From: Miscanthus floridulus
Taxonomy: Eukaryota > Streptophyta > Magnoliopsida > Poales > Poaceae
Length of the DNA stretch: 64,000 nucleotides
Direction: 5' to 3'
Assembly (NCBI RefSeq): GCF_019320115.1
Contig: NC_089582.1
Location: forward strand, 124,211,259 to 124,275,258
Shown here: one piece after another, positions 22,361-33,901 of the stretch
Layout: each line of letters starts with the position of its first letter
How positions within the stretch are numbered: position 1 is the first letter of the stretch
Notes under the pieces: model-generated
Database searches by the model: none
Seen by the model: only the letters and a program-made list of their open reading frames with translations
What the model was told of the DNA's origin: nothing
Translations under genes and position numbers: made by a program

Positions 22361-25300
22361 TCAAGGCTCAGGGCCTTCAACACCAACGGGTGGTAGGGGA
22401 GGAACCACCTCCTCTTCAAAGAGCGTCGCCAGCGCTGTGCCAGGGCCTTCCGCCACTTTCATCAGCTTCGTGACCGCCGCGTCAGCCTCCTTGTCATCAT
22501 CAGGCAGGACATACCCATCGCTGATGGCCAGGAGGTCGACGCCGACGTAGTGAGAAGAGATTACGGCCAGAGCGCGCTTGACACCCGTGTGCAGTGCTCC
22601 TCGGAGTCGCTCGCGCATCTGGTTGCTTAGTGTGATCAAATGGCTCCCTAGGGAGCTGCCTGACTGAACCCCTTCAACCTCTAGGGCCTCGCAGGCAGAA
22701 AGGGCAGCACGCTTCAGCGCCTCGTGCTCCCTGATCTCGGTCTCGAGCACCGTCTGCACCGCGCTGGAAGCCTCGGCGACCCGAGTAACCTCCGCCTCTG
22801 ACTCTGCACCGCGGAAAATGGAATGAGGTCGAGCGAGGGAGAAAACATACTAAGTTAGGGGCGGAAACCCACGGAACTCACCCTTGGCCTTCTGCTCCCA
22901 GCGTTGGGTCTTGACCTGATAGGCCTCGGTTTTCTCCTTCCAGCACAGGGCCTTGGCCCAAGAAGCCTCGACCTCCTCCTTCAAGCGCTAGGCCTCGACC
23001 CGAGAAGCCTCGGCCACCCTAGAAGCTTCACTCCCCAGCTCTGCGTCACACAAGGGAGTTAGGGAGCGAACATAAGAAAAAGAAAACAAAATAAGGGGAC
23101 TAAAACTCACCCTCGACAGTCCCCCTCCAAACCACAGCCTTGGTCTACGAGGCCTCAGCTGCAGCAAGGGCCTCATCCAAGGCACCTTTCGTCAGCTGGT
23201 GCACCCTCTGTTCTGCCCCCAGCTGCCCCGCGAGATCCGAGGCCGAGGCCATAGCTTCAATGGCTCGACCCCTGAAGGCATCCCAATCTCTGACCGCATG
23301 GGTGAGCTCCTCCTCCAACTCCTTCACTCGCGCCGCCAGAGGGGCGAGCTGTGTCTGGGCCGTGGCTGCCTCGACCTTCACGTCGGCACAACGAAGGCGG
23401 AGGTCCTCTACCTCCATGCTCCGCGCCGATAGGAGCTTGTTGGCACCGGCAAGAAGGCCCTTTTACCGCTGAAGCTGGTCCCAGATGCCCCTCTCTCATC
23501 GGAGAAAGACCAACTTCCCAAGCGACCGGGTCTCGAGCTCCTGGGGAAGCAGAATGAGGGTCATTGAATGCAACAAAACCAGAAAAGGACAACATCGCGT
23601 GAGAAAGGAAAACACGAACCTAGGCGACTCCGGGCAGTTCATCGGCCACCACGGATAGGGCTGTCTGTAGCGACCGCTCTGCCAGCTAGCGGTATTGCTC
23701 GAAGGTGCCCCAGTGCCTGCCCTCAGCCGTGTCCTCAAGGGCAAACGGAGGCTCCCCCTCAGGGTCATCCTGGCTCCGCCACAGTACCCGCGGGTGATCC
23801 CACCCACGAGGCTCGAGCCGTGCCCGCACAAGGGCCAAGTTTCCCTCATCCAAGACTGGCGCCGGCTGTTCCATGACACCGACATCCTCGGTGTCGACCA
23901 CCTCCCATGCCCGAGAAGTATCGTCGGAGGAGATCGGATAGACCTCCACCTCCCGGGCACCCTCTCGCAACAACGGCGACCCCTGAACCAAGGGCGCCTC
24001 CGAGGCCTCCCCCGCCTTCATCTCCGCCTCCTGGGTAGATGGCCTCGCCGCCATTACGGCGGCATCAGTGCCCCCGGGGGCTCCGGCCTCCGCCATCATG
24101 GCCTCGGAGGACGCAGAAACACCAACCGCGGCCACTGTGGTCTCGGCGGTCTTGGGCGCCCTGTCCACCATCGCCTCAGCCTTGGAGACCCCAGGGGCCT
24201 CGGCAACCAAGGGTGCGCCGGCCCCATCCAACTCGTGAGCCTTGCTCCTGTCGGGCGGAAGCGCTCCCTCCCTCGTCTGTGTAGGGGCCGCCTCGGTAGC
24301 CCCTCCTTGGGCAGCTGGCTCCTTCGGGTCGACCCTCGCCGACGCCGTGCCGTGTTGGATAGTGGCTTGTGCCTCCACCACCCAGTGGGCGGAGGAGTCG
24401 AGGCTCGCCTTAAGCGCCTTAAGGGGCGCCAAGGGGAGCTCGTCTGCAGGCCGCTTCCAACTAAGGAAAAATAACCTACAGGGTCAGCGTGAGACCAAAA
24501 AGGCAAACGGAATGCACTATGACCCCACCAAAAATACACTTACCTTGAACGGGATAGCAACCGCTTCACCACAGCAAACCTCGTCTGCAATGGTGGAGGC
24601 GGCGGTAGAGGCATCGCCTCCGTATCCATCGGCGTCGGTCGGTCCTCAATGGACCCCGGCGCCCCTTCGGTCCTCTGTGGGGGCGGTGGCGTCGTCTCCA
24701 CCGCCACTCGCTCCACCATGGCCACCGAGCCCACCGAGCTGACGGCGTGTCTGCCCAATGCCCGCGCCTCGGGCGTGTCGGCCTCAGCCCTGGAGCGGGC
24801 GATCACCGGCCCCGGGTCCGCTTCTCCTCCTCCCGGGAGTGCCGGGCTGCTTGCCGATGCCTCGGGCGCCACCTCCACTATGTCAGGAAGGTGGTCAAGG
24901 GGACCTCGCCCCATCTTGCCCCTGTCATCCTCGTCCAAGGCCTCCGTCGACAGCGACGTCGACGGGGATTCCTCCAATGGGAGACCATCCTTCCATTATT
25001 CACGGCGGCGCTTATCCAGCTCCTCGCGCGTGAGGATTTGCTTCATGCGCTTCGCCGCCTTAGCGTCTTTCTACTTTTTCTGCGCATCGGCATGCGCGTG
25101 GTTGATCGCCCGCCGCCTCGCGTCCTTGGGGACGGGCAGCGGAGAGGAGCACACGTCCCTCATACCCTACAGGAATGACGGACGTGCATAAGGAAACAAG
25201 GGGTAAGGGGAGATTGAGGAGGCTCGGAGGCTACAGCGGCACATGACTTACCAGCGAGAGGAACCCCCATGACGGTCGCATCGCGATAGGGGTCAAATTG

Positions 25301-26169
25301 CCACCCCTTAGCTTCGCCTCTATCGTCTCCCCCACCCGACGAAGAATTTCCTCGTCGGAAAGGGCAGAGGAGGACATCTAGGTGCCCTCAATAGGCTCAC
25401 CCGGCTTCATCTTGAACAGCCGCTACCGCCGAGCCATCAGCGGTAGCACCCTCCGACGGTGGAAGGTGGCCACGACCATGGCCACGGTGAGACCGTGGCC
25501 TCATAGCCTCGCCAGCCCCTCCAGAAGCGGCTGTAGCTTGGGCTAGTCGTCCTTCGGGACGCCGTACTTCCATCTCTCCGAACAACTCTCCATAATCCAC
25601 CCAGTGTAGGGGGGAAGTCCTCTGTCATCGTTGCGGAGGTAGAACCAACTCGTGTACCACCGATGATTGGAGGACGCGAGTTGGGCTAGGATATAGAGGT
25701 GCAGGCGGTCCTGACGCACTTGGAGAGTGCAGCCGCCGGCCCTCGTCGCCTTCCTCTTACCCGATGTGCCCATCGGCTTGGTAGTATGCCCTGCCTAGAA
25801 TAGGTGGAGCCACAACTCCTAATGGGGAGCAATCCCCAAATACCCCTCGCAGACGGCAACAAAGATAGCCGCCTGAGTGATGGAGTTGGGATTAAAGTTG
25901 TGGAGCTCCACACCATAGTAGTGCGGGAGCGCCCGCATGAACCGGTCCACCGGGACGCCGAGGCCGTGCTCGTGAAAGGAGACGAAGCTCACGACATAGC
26001 CATCGCGAGGCCTCAGCTCTGGCTCGTCGTACGGAGCAATCCACTCTGGCCTAGTGGGGTCTATCACCGGGCGAAGGAGTCCACCATCGACAAGCGACTA
26101 AAGCATCTCCTTGGTGATGTCCGATGGGCCCCAGGGGTCCGCCTCGACAATGATGATGTCACCGGCCAT
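22361..26169 (-). pseudogene. antisense extra ORF of the Tat element ('gypsy-type transposase' family protein)
   Basis: On the minus strand from the ATG at 26169 the protein begins MAGDIIIVEADPWGPSDI and goes on through FMRALPHYYGVELHNFNPNS and FVAVCEGYLGIAPH, the conserved block of the plant 'putative gypsy-type transposon' domain. It then passes through an Ala/Glu-rich, coiled-coil-like region (24.4-22.4 kb; KVEAATAQTQLAPLAARV is one heptad-like stretch) and ends at 22361. Short introns or deletions and many stops (for example at 26100, 25818) interrupt it. Its function is unknown; it occurs in reverse orientation between integrase and the 3' LTR in Tat elements, hence is probably expressed from its own promoter. 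Confidence 0.65.
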
Positions 26170-26599
26170 GGGTGTGATGGAGGAATCGGGTGCGGCGGTG
26201 AGTTTTTTCTCTCTCTCCCACGCTCTCGCTTTCTCCCTAGGCTCGCTCTTCTCTCCTCTTCTTCCCGGCACCCGATGCTCTAGCGATGGCTCGACGGAGG
26301 CAGTGCTAATACTGGCAAGGTAAGATGAGGAGGGGTGAGACCCTTTGGGTATTTATGCAGGGAGGAGGCGAAACGAACGGGCGATGAAACTGGGGAGGTT
26401 TTCCCCCCGATCCGGCGTAGTTAACCACGAGCCAATTTCGCCGGCCCACGCGCCCACGCCTCCCGCATTAAATGCGAGGACAGTTACGTCCCATCCACCA
26501 CGTCACGCTCGGCCACTACGACAGCAGGTGTTATTTTGCCTCCCGATGAAATCGCCTCAAAAGGCACGCCACCCGTTGTCGAGCTAATAGGGAAGATAT

Positions 26600-28190
26600 T
26601 CCCTGCGGCCTGTTCCTTTCGTATGAAGGAACCAGGCTCTGAGCCTATTACGATCCAGGGGTTCGAAGGCTGGGCCCCAAAGGGTTTCAACAGCCACCCC
26701 AGGATAACAGAGTCAGGGACGACCGTGGGCGAGCCTATACGGGGCCGAGGCCCAAGCAAGCGAAACGCTTGGGATGCCCAAAGTCGTGTCCGAGACCGGC
26801 AGGAAAGTCTCCGAATGGGATCCCACCGTAGGGAGGCACCGAGCCACCAAGGCCCAGTGAACGGCCTCGGCACCCACTAGAGACATCCTCTGGTACTCTT
26901 GGAGTGTGTCTCTGGACTGCTAGCCATCCCCTAGCGAATGGGGTTCGGGTCTCCACTCGGACTACCCGATAACAGCTCACCGGAAGTGCCACCGCTCGTG
27001 CCCACCGAGGGTAGCGAGGCATATTCCACCCCTCCTTCCGAGCGAAAAGGAAGCATGAGGGTCGCACAAAAAGTCAGGGGAACCCCCGATGGCCTTCTCG
27101 TTCTATGCAGAGGCTAAGGGGCTCTTCCTACAACCTTGCCGAGACCCAGCGACCACGGCTCGCACTCAAAGGGGCTCGGTAAAACAAACCCTCCTTCCGA
27201 GCGAAAAGGAAGCGTGAGGGTCGTACAAAAAGACAAGGGAGCTCCTGACGGCCCTCTCACCCTGTGCAGAGGCTAGGGGGCTCTTCCTGCAAATACGTCG
27301 AGACCCCACAAACCTAGGCTCGCGCCCAAAAAGGGGCCTCGGCAAACAAACCCTCACGCGCGAGGGGCGTATAAAAAGCCAGGGGAACTCCCGACGGCCC
27401 TCTCACTCCACACAGAGGTTAGGGGCTCTTCCTGCAACCTTGCTGAGACCAGAAGGGGCTCAGCAAATAAACCCTCTGTCCAAACGAAAAGGATATGTGA
27501 GGGTCAGATGAAAAAGTCAGGGGACCCCCGACCGCCCTCTTGCTCCAGGCAGAGGCTCGGGGGCTCCTCTTGCACCCAAGACCAAGACAAATGGTCCAAA
27601 CCCACGCTAGAGGTTTCATTACCAAACACGATAAAGGGCATTGAGCCCGTTATGGTCTAGGGGTTCGAAGGCTGGGCCTCCAAGAGGTTTCGACAGCCGC
27701 CCTAGGGCAACAGAGTCAGGGACGACTTCGGGGCGAGCCCACGAATGGCCAAGGCCCGAGCGAACAGTCGCTCGGGGCATCCTAAGTCGTGTCCGAGACC
27801 AGCAGGGAAGTCTCCGAATGGGATCCCACCGTAGGGAGGCACCGAGCCACCGAGGCCCAGCGAACGGCCTCAGCACCCACTAGAGAAACCCTCTGGTACT
27901 CTTGGAGTGCATCTCTAGACCGCTAGCCGTCCCCTAGCGAACGGGGTTCGGGCCTCCACTCGGACTACCCGATAATAGCTCACCGGAAGTGTCCACGCTC
28001 GTGCCCATTGAGGGTAGCTTGGCACATTCCACCCCTCCTTCCGAGCAAAAAGGAAGCGTGAGGGTCGTACCCAAAGTTAGGGGGACCCCTGATGGACCTC
28101 TCGCTCCGTGCGGAGGCTAGAGGGCTTTTTTCTGCAGCCTCGCCGAGACCCCCGCAACCCAAACTTGCGCTTATGGGCTCGACAAATACG
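26600..28190. repeat. tandem repeats in the 3' non-coding part of the Tat element
   Basis: A block at about 26600-27050 (GGGGTTCGAAGGCTGGGCC ... ) recurs at about 27630-28050. Between and after them are five units of about 125-165 bp (27030, 27185, 27348, 27468, 28030) sharing TCCGAGCGAAAAGGAAGCG and AGAGGCTAGGGGGCTC. The last motif resembles the element's purine tract (AGAGGCTCGGGGGCTAC, 28391-28407). Confidence 0.75.
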
Positions 28191-28407
28191 ATAAAAACTA
28201 CTCGCTCAAACACGAAAATGAAAAAAGCCCCTGGAGGAGTAACTCCACTCCTCTAGGGCCTTGGGGGCTACACCCGGTGGGTGTGCTCGCGCGTACCCAC
28301 CGGAACCTCAAGAAACAAAACCCAATTCCTACGGGAGCGGGTATAAACCAAGCCTCGGCAAACCCTCAGGGAGAGTGCACGCACTCCCCCAGAGGCTCGG
28401 GGGCTAC

Positions 28408-29770
28408 TGTCGGGTACTTTAGAACGGGGTACCCTGAGCGAACAATCAAAGGGGTTGCCTAAGTCCCATCAAAAACAAAGCTAGAAGGTAAGCCATGGGC
28501 CCCTCACTCGCCATGACCGGGCCCACCGAGCCCTCCGCCTCACCTCGAGCCTCGCACAGGAGGTCTCGGCGTCCTGACACAATCTTCGCCCCACGCGAGG
28601 CTCTCCACGGGAGGCCTCGGCAGGGAACACAATCTCCGCCTCGCGTGAGGCTCTCCACGAAAGGCCTTGGCAGGGGGTGCATTCTCCGTATCGCGTGAGG
28701 CTCCGCTCTCCGTCTCGCGCGAGGCCTCATTCTCTGTATCGCGCAAGACCAGCTTATCCATAGTCCGTCGCCCCCGCCTCGACCGACCCTCCCGACAGCG
28801 CGTCATGTCTCATTAATATTTCAACCACTCCCGCAATCTCAGCCGGACGATGGTTCGACGCCACAGAATGGCCGACGGGACCCAACGTTGCATCAACACC
28901 ATACCAGCTAGGACAGGGCACGGCGGGGATTACCGGCCACTGTGTTCTGACGCTGTACCCACGATCAGCACCCACACTGCACTGTGCCCCGTGATCCCCA
29001 CCTCGAAAACAACACGACATGGACAACTTGCCCCGGGTTATCACCGCCTCCAAGCCGGCGCACCAGATCAGCCACCCACTCGGGGCCTCGGCACTGTGCG
29101 CCAAGGTCTCAGCTATCTCGGGGTTTGTGCCCGCCGAGACCCCCCACTGCAGTGCAGCCTCGGCACCGACCAAAGCCTCGGCCTCGCGCATAGTCCGTCC
29201 ACAGTGGCTTGCACGTCCACCGCCGCACCCACTCTGGGGCAGTCCCAGGGCTCTCACGACGCACAGGATCGGATGGGACTAGCATGCCGCCCCAGTGCTC
29301 CAAGGACGGACCACTCCGATGACCACGCCGCCACAGGAATAGGCCACAAGGCTCAGACATGCCGCCCCTGTTGGCACGACGCCGCATAGTTAAACACATG
29401 TATTGTCCTTGTCCTCCCTTCAACTATAAAAGGAGAGGACTTAGGCCACTTAGAGGGGGAGAGGAGAAAAAGGAGGAACACATTGTAACACACCCACACA
29501 TCCCAGCCGCCTGAGAGCAACGTCTCAGATGGCCCACATGACACCTTGCTGAGACCTGGGACTAGCTCCATCTCTCCCCTAGCTTGTAACCCCCCTACTA
29601 TGAGCACTTCGGTGCAAGGAATACAAGATCGATCTCTCAGACTAGACGTAGGGCATCGATTGCCTGAACCAGTATAAACCTTGTGTCTCTTTGCATCACC
29701 ATCTGGGATTAGGGGCACGCAGTTCAAATTCACTGGTTGGTTAAGGACCCCCTGGTCCGAAACACCGACA
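28408..29770 (+). repeat. 3' LTR of the Tat-lineage element
   Basis: Starts TGTCGGGTAC directly after the purine tract and ends CCGACA before GGTTG. Near-identical to the 5' LTR. Confidence 0.92.
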
Positions 29771-29775
29771 GGTTG

Positions 29776-30088
29776 ATAATGAAACCGAGCAAGCCTATCA
29801 TATGATATACCTATTGAATGCATGACAAAGTATTTAAGCATGTAAATGCAAACATTAGGCATAAAAGATAACTAGATGCTTTAAGAGTATACCAATTGAA
29901 AGACAATACCAATTGAAATAAATGCTAATTGAAAGTAATGACATCTAGTTACCTAACATGGGAAGGGGAATTTTGGTCCTTAGTATTCACTAACCTACTT
30001 GGCAATTACTTTGTCCATCATGATGCACCCCATGTAATGCACCCAAACTTTGCCAAGTCTCCAAATTCCCCGAAGTCCGATGGACTTC
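29776..30088 (-). other. non-coding segment after gag in the copia element
   Basis: AT-rich sequence between the nested Tat element and the gag stop. No pol remnant is visible. Confidence 0.55.
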
Positions 30089-32215
30089 TCACTTCCCTTT
30101 CGGGATCCAAACCTTCTTGGTGCTCTTCATGTTTGAAATGATTTCCTTTGGCACCCAAAAGCGTTTGACCCCATTGTTGGCTTGCTTGTTCACCTTGATG
30201 GCCACCACCTTGTTATTTTTCTTCTTCTTCAAGAGATAAGGTGTGGAGGCCTTCTTGTCCACCTTGTTGGTGTAGGTGTTGGAGAGCTTGCTTGTTTGCT
30301 TTTTCTCCTTCTTTGCTCCTCCCCCATTCTTCACCTTGCACTCATAGGACTTGTGGCCTTCTTTGTGGCACACGTAGCAAACCACGGTTTGTCCTTCATC
30401 AAGCTTCTTCACTCCCTTGACGGTGTTATCTTGATGAAGTTGGGTTTGCTTCGCCTTGCCTTTCACTTGAGTCAAGTCCTTGGTGAGGCGAGCTACTTCT
30501 TGCTTGAGTTGCTCATTCTCTTTTGCAACCTCTTGTGTGCATGTATCTACAATCACTTTCTCAACACAAGCTTGGTTGCACAAAGGTGAGTCTAAACATA
30601 AATTATTGCAAGAGGTAGATGTATCCTTTTTAATTATGTCATTTCTTTTAGATGCCTTGGTGGGGGTATTTTTGATGGCCTCAAGAATTAGCAACTTTAT
30701 TTGTTAGCTCATCACAATGTTTGCACATGATTTCTATTTTAGCAAGCAAACTTTTATAATCATTTTGTGAGCTAGCTAACTTTTCTTTTAATTTTTCATT
30801 TTTCTTTTCAAGTTGCTTATCATTAATTGTGCATGCACTTGTTGTTGCACTAGCCTCAAGTTGCTCAATTTTAGTAGATAGTTCAACATTGAGATTTGCA
30901 AAGTTTTCATATTGTTCAAGCAAATTCTTGTATGCTTCTTGTGAACTACCTAGCTCTTCTTTTAAAGTTTTGAGCTTCTTTTGTTGACTAGTGCAAACTT
31001 TAGCATATTTAAGATTTTGTTGCACAATTGTATTATAAGAAGGCAAATCATCATCACTATCGCTCTCACTAGATGATGAGCTTTCATTACCTCGTGCCAT
31101 AAGGCACACACGAGAAGAGCTTGATGATGAGTGCTTGCGCCCTTGCCTCTTGTGATGATCTTCTTCACTAGAAGAATCATCCCATGACCTTATTGATGTG
31201 AGGGCTTTGTTCTTACACGACTTCTTCTTTGCCTTGGGTGTGGGCTTGTTTGGATAAACTTCCACAAAGTGCCCCATCTCGCCGCATCCGTAGCATCCTC
31301 TCTTTCTTTGCTCATTTCTTTGATTGGTAAAAATGAGATCTTGAATTTGGATGGGCACACCCTTGACATTGAGCCTTTGGATCATCTTCTCCACCTTGTT
31401 GATTAATTTGATTGATTCTTCATCAAGGTCGGAGGTGGAGGAGGAAGATTGATCATCATCACTTGAATCTTCATCATCATCATCATCCTCATCTTCTTCT
31501 TCACTTGAGGAGCTTGAGCTTGAGCTTGACTCAACTTTCTTGCCCTTTATCTTTTTCTTCTCACTACAAGCGAGAGCTTTGCCTTTGCTTGATGAAGATG
31601 CTTCTCCTTGACCCATCTTACGTGACATTTCAAATGCCACTAGCTTTCCAATGACAATGCCCGGGGTCATGGTGCTCAAGTTCTCCATGTTGTGAAGGAT
31701 GGTGATGATGCTTGCATATTTCTTTTATGGTAGAATAGAGATGATCTTCCTCACTATGTCCGCATCATCTAGCTTTAATAATCCTATTGAATGGAGCTCA
31801 CTGATGATTAGATTCAATCGAGAATACATATCACGAACAAGCTCATCATCATTCATAGCAAAGGAATCATAATTTTGCTTGGCTAGATAATATTTTTGCT
31901 CATGGACATTACTTGTGCCGTCATGGAGCTCTTGGAGTTTTAACCAAATTTTATGTGTCGTATTTAAGGTAAACACTTGGTTAAACACATCCAAGCTAAA
32001 AGATTCAAACAAGCAATTCTTAGCTCTAGCATTGAAATGCATTTCTTTTTTGTCACTCTTTGTGGGTTTTTCAGGATTCTTGATGGGTTTCATCCCGTCA
32101 CAAGTGACTCTCCATACACCCAAATCAACTGTCTCAATGTGGCAAGCCATTCTAGCTTTATAGTATGGGAAGTTAGTGCCGTCAAATTATGGAGGCCTAG
32201 CGGTATCTATCCCAA
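30089..32215 (-). pseudogene. gag of the gag-only SIRE/Opie-like copia element
   Basis: On the minus strand: the N-terminal capsid region (FDGTNFPYYKARMACH, then HFNARAKNCLFESFS and the LRDMYSRLN-like helix region), a Ser/Asp/Glu-rich linker (31.4-31.6 kb), a first zinc knuckle CYGCGEMGHFVEVY whose last Cys is Tyr, a long coiled coil (about 30.7-31.1 kb), a second knuckle CYVCHKEGHKSYEC that is intact, and a Lys-rich C-terminus ending WIPKGK. Breaks are an in-frame TAA near 31725 and a frameshift near 30690. The initiator Met region is decayed. The frame simply ends at 30089 with no protease. Confidence 0.85.
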
Positions 32216-32276
32216 CCACTCTACAATAGCGTCGGCTCAACGACGGTTAAGCCAAAAGTCCAAATATGAGCCAACC

Positions 32277-32289
32277 GGCTCTGATACCA
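32277..32289 (-). other. primer-binding site of the gag-only copia element
   Basis: TGGTATCAGAGCC on the minus strand, complementary to the 3' end of initiator tRNA-Met, three bases after the 5' LTR. Confidence 0.88.
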
Positions 32290-33089
32290 ATTGAAGGGGA
32301 CCGTGACGCCTGAGAGGGGGGGGGTGAATTAGGCAACTTAAAAACTCTAACTCCAAACTATGGCCTCTTTTTCTACCTCTAGCAAAATCTATGCAAAAGA
32401 TAATCTATCAAGATGTGCAACTATGGTTTTGCTAGTGTGTTGCTATCCCTACCACAAATGTAGTAAAGTAATCAATGTAAATACGGAAGCTAAAGAGCAA
32501 GGTAGAGATATGCAAACTCCCGTCGACGACTCCGGTATTTTTACCGAGGTATCGAGAAGCGCATAAGCTTTCCCCTAGTCCTCGTTAGAGCCCCTCGCAA
32601 GGAATCCCTCACAAGGGCCAAGCTCCCGGTCGGGTAACTCCGTGGATAGCCTCGGGCCTTCCCCACATGCAAGTGGGTCTCCGATGTGCCTCTCGGCAAG
32701 CCTCTCCCGGATGCTCCCTGCCGTCTTCACTATCAAGCTTCCAGCTGAAACGCCACGGGCCTTGTTCCCTCAGGTACACGGTGGCGGCCACACCACAAAC
32801 GCGGTTGGTGTAATCTCGCAAACTTCAAGCCCCTCCGATGTACAACACTTGTGCTCGCAAGCACGGGGTGGCAAGAGGTATGCAAACCTCACTAAACACT
32901 AGGCAAACACCTAGAGCAAGCGCATAAGCGGTGGTCTAATCAACCTAAGCACTTCGCAAAGCACTTATGCTAATCACCTAATAAAACACTAAGCACTATG
33001 CATATGGAGATCACTCAAATGGTGTATCAACACTCTTGGTATGTTTCCTCAGCTCCACCCCACTCAAATGGCCGGTTGGGGGTTGTATT

Positions 33090-33892
33090 TGATGAGTACA
33101 GGCCCGATCTTCCGAGAGGTAGCCGGTAAGTTCGATTTGTGGAGATCTCGACGTTGGCGATCCGGCTTCAAATCAGACACGATTCGAACCCTGCAACCGT
33201 TACACCACCGCTCTGTTGGTTATCAACCAAGCACAACTTGATTGACCTCGCCAAGAAGGCTTTTCCTGCAAGCGAATCGAAGAGCACAAGCAAGAAGGTA
33301 AAACACACAATCTGAAATTGCAAATATGAATGACGCGAATATTAATAGAGGGTTCAAGAACTCGGTTCCAAAGGACTAATCGACACAGTGGAGGAGATCA
33401 AGAACGGGGGCCCTGGATCACTGTAAAAGGATTTGTCACCACAGTTACAATGAACGATTCAGTTTCTCGAGGGAAAACTAAACTCTAAACAAAACCCAAT
33501 TGTGTAGCGGCGGCGGCGGCTGTGTTTATAGTCTAAGACTCGATCTAGAGTTGGGGACGGCCAGGGGTTGGGCGCCCACAACTTGGGCTTAAGGCCCGAC
33601 ACAATACATGGCCAAGTTGGCCCAAATAGGTGACGCAGCACCTTGCCGTGGTCACACAGAATGATCCACGGACCTTCTGGAGCTGGGACCAGATCCAAAA
33701 CGACGGCATCGTCGTCCCCTTTCCAACGCATCCAAGAACGGCCCGTTTCGATGTCGTATGAGGAAGTTATGACCGAAACAGTGACAACGTGTCTGCTGAA
33801 TCCGAGGACGACGTGGCAGCTGAGTTGGAAACGAATTGCAACTTGGGGAAGACCATGGCGTCGGTGTGTCCAGTGTGGTGATGTCCTCATCA
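33090..33892 (-). mobile_element. solo gypsy LTR, 803 bp, inside the copia 5' LTR
   Basis: TGATGAG...CTCATCA ends with a 5-bp target duplication GTATT (33085-33089 and 33893-33897). The sequence is recognisably related to the LTRs at 57342-58174 and 61487-62317 (shared AACCGTTACACCAC, TTGGTTATCAACCA and AAGCGAATCGA). Solo LTRs arise by recombination between the two LTRs of a full element. Confidence 0.9.
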
Positions 33893-33893
33893 G

Positions 33894-33901
33894 TATTTAT
33901 A
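33894..33901 (-). promoter_or_regulatory. TATA box of the copia 5' LTR, abutting the solo LTR
   Basis: TATAAATA on the minus strand, equivalent to 17025-17032. The solo LTR begins one base past the target duplication that overlaps it, so promoter and downstream LTR are now 803 bp apart. Confidence 0.5.

Larger units (their letters stand above)
18521..29770 (+). mobile_element. Tat-lineage Ty3-gypsy element, internally deleted
   Basis: LTRs at 18521-19882 and 28408-29770 (1362 and 1363 bp), both TGTCGGGTAC...CCGACA, are flanked by the target duplication GGTTG (18516-18520 and 29771-29775). The plus-strand order is 5' LTR, primer-binding site, N-terminal gag remnant, integrase C-terminal half, an extra ORF on the opposite strand, tandem repeats and a purine tract. 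An antisense extra ORF after integrase is a hallmark of Tat elements. A deletion near 20985 removed the gag core, protease, RT and RNase H. Confidence 0.88.

Noticed and set aside
23686..25191. Plus-strand ORFs of 166-259 codons
   Set aside because: Shadows of the antisense extra ORF of the Tat element.
27030..28190. CRISPR-like spaced repeats
   Set aside because: Repeat units are too long and diverged and the genome is a plant; these are element-internal repeats.
32277..32289. tRNA fragment
   Set aside because: It is only the primer-binding site complementary to initiator tRNA-Met; no tRNA gene structure. No tRNA or rRNA gene was found in the window.
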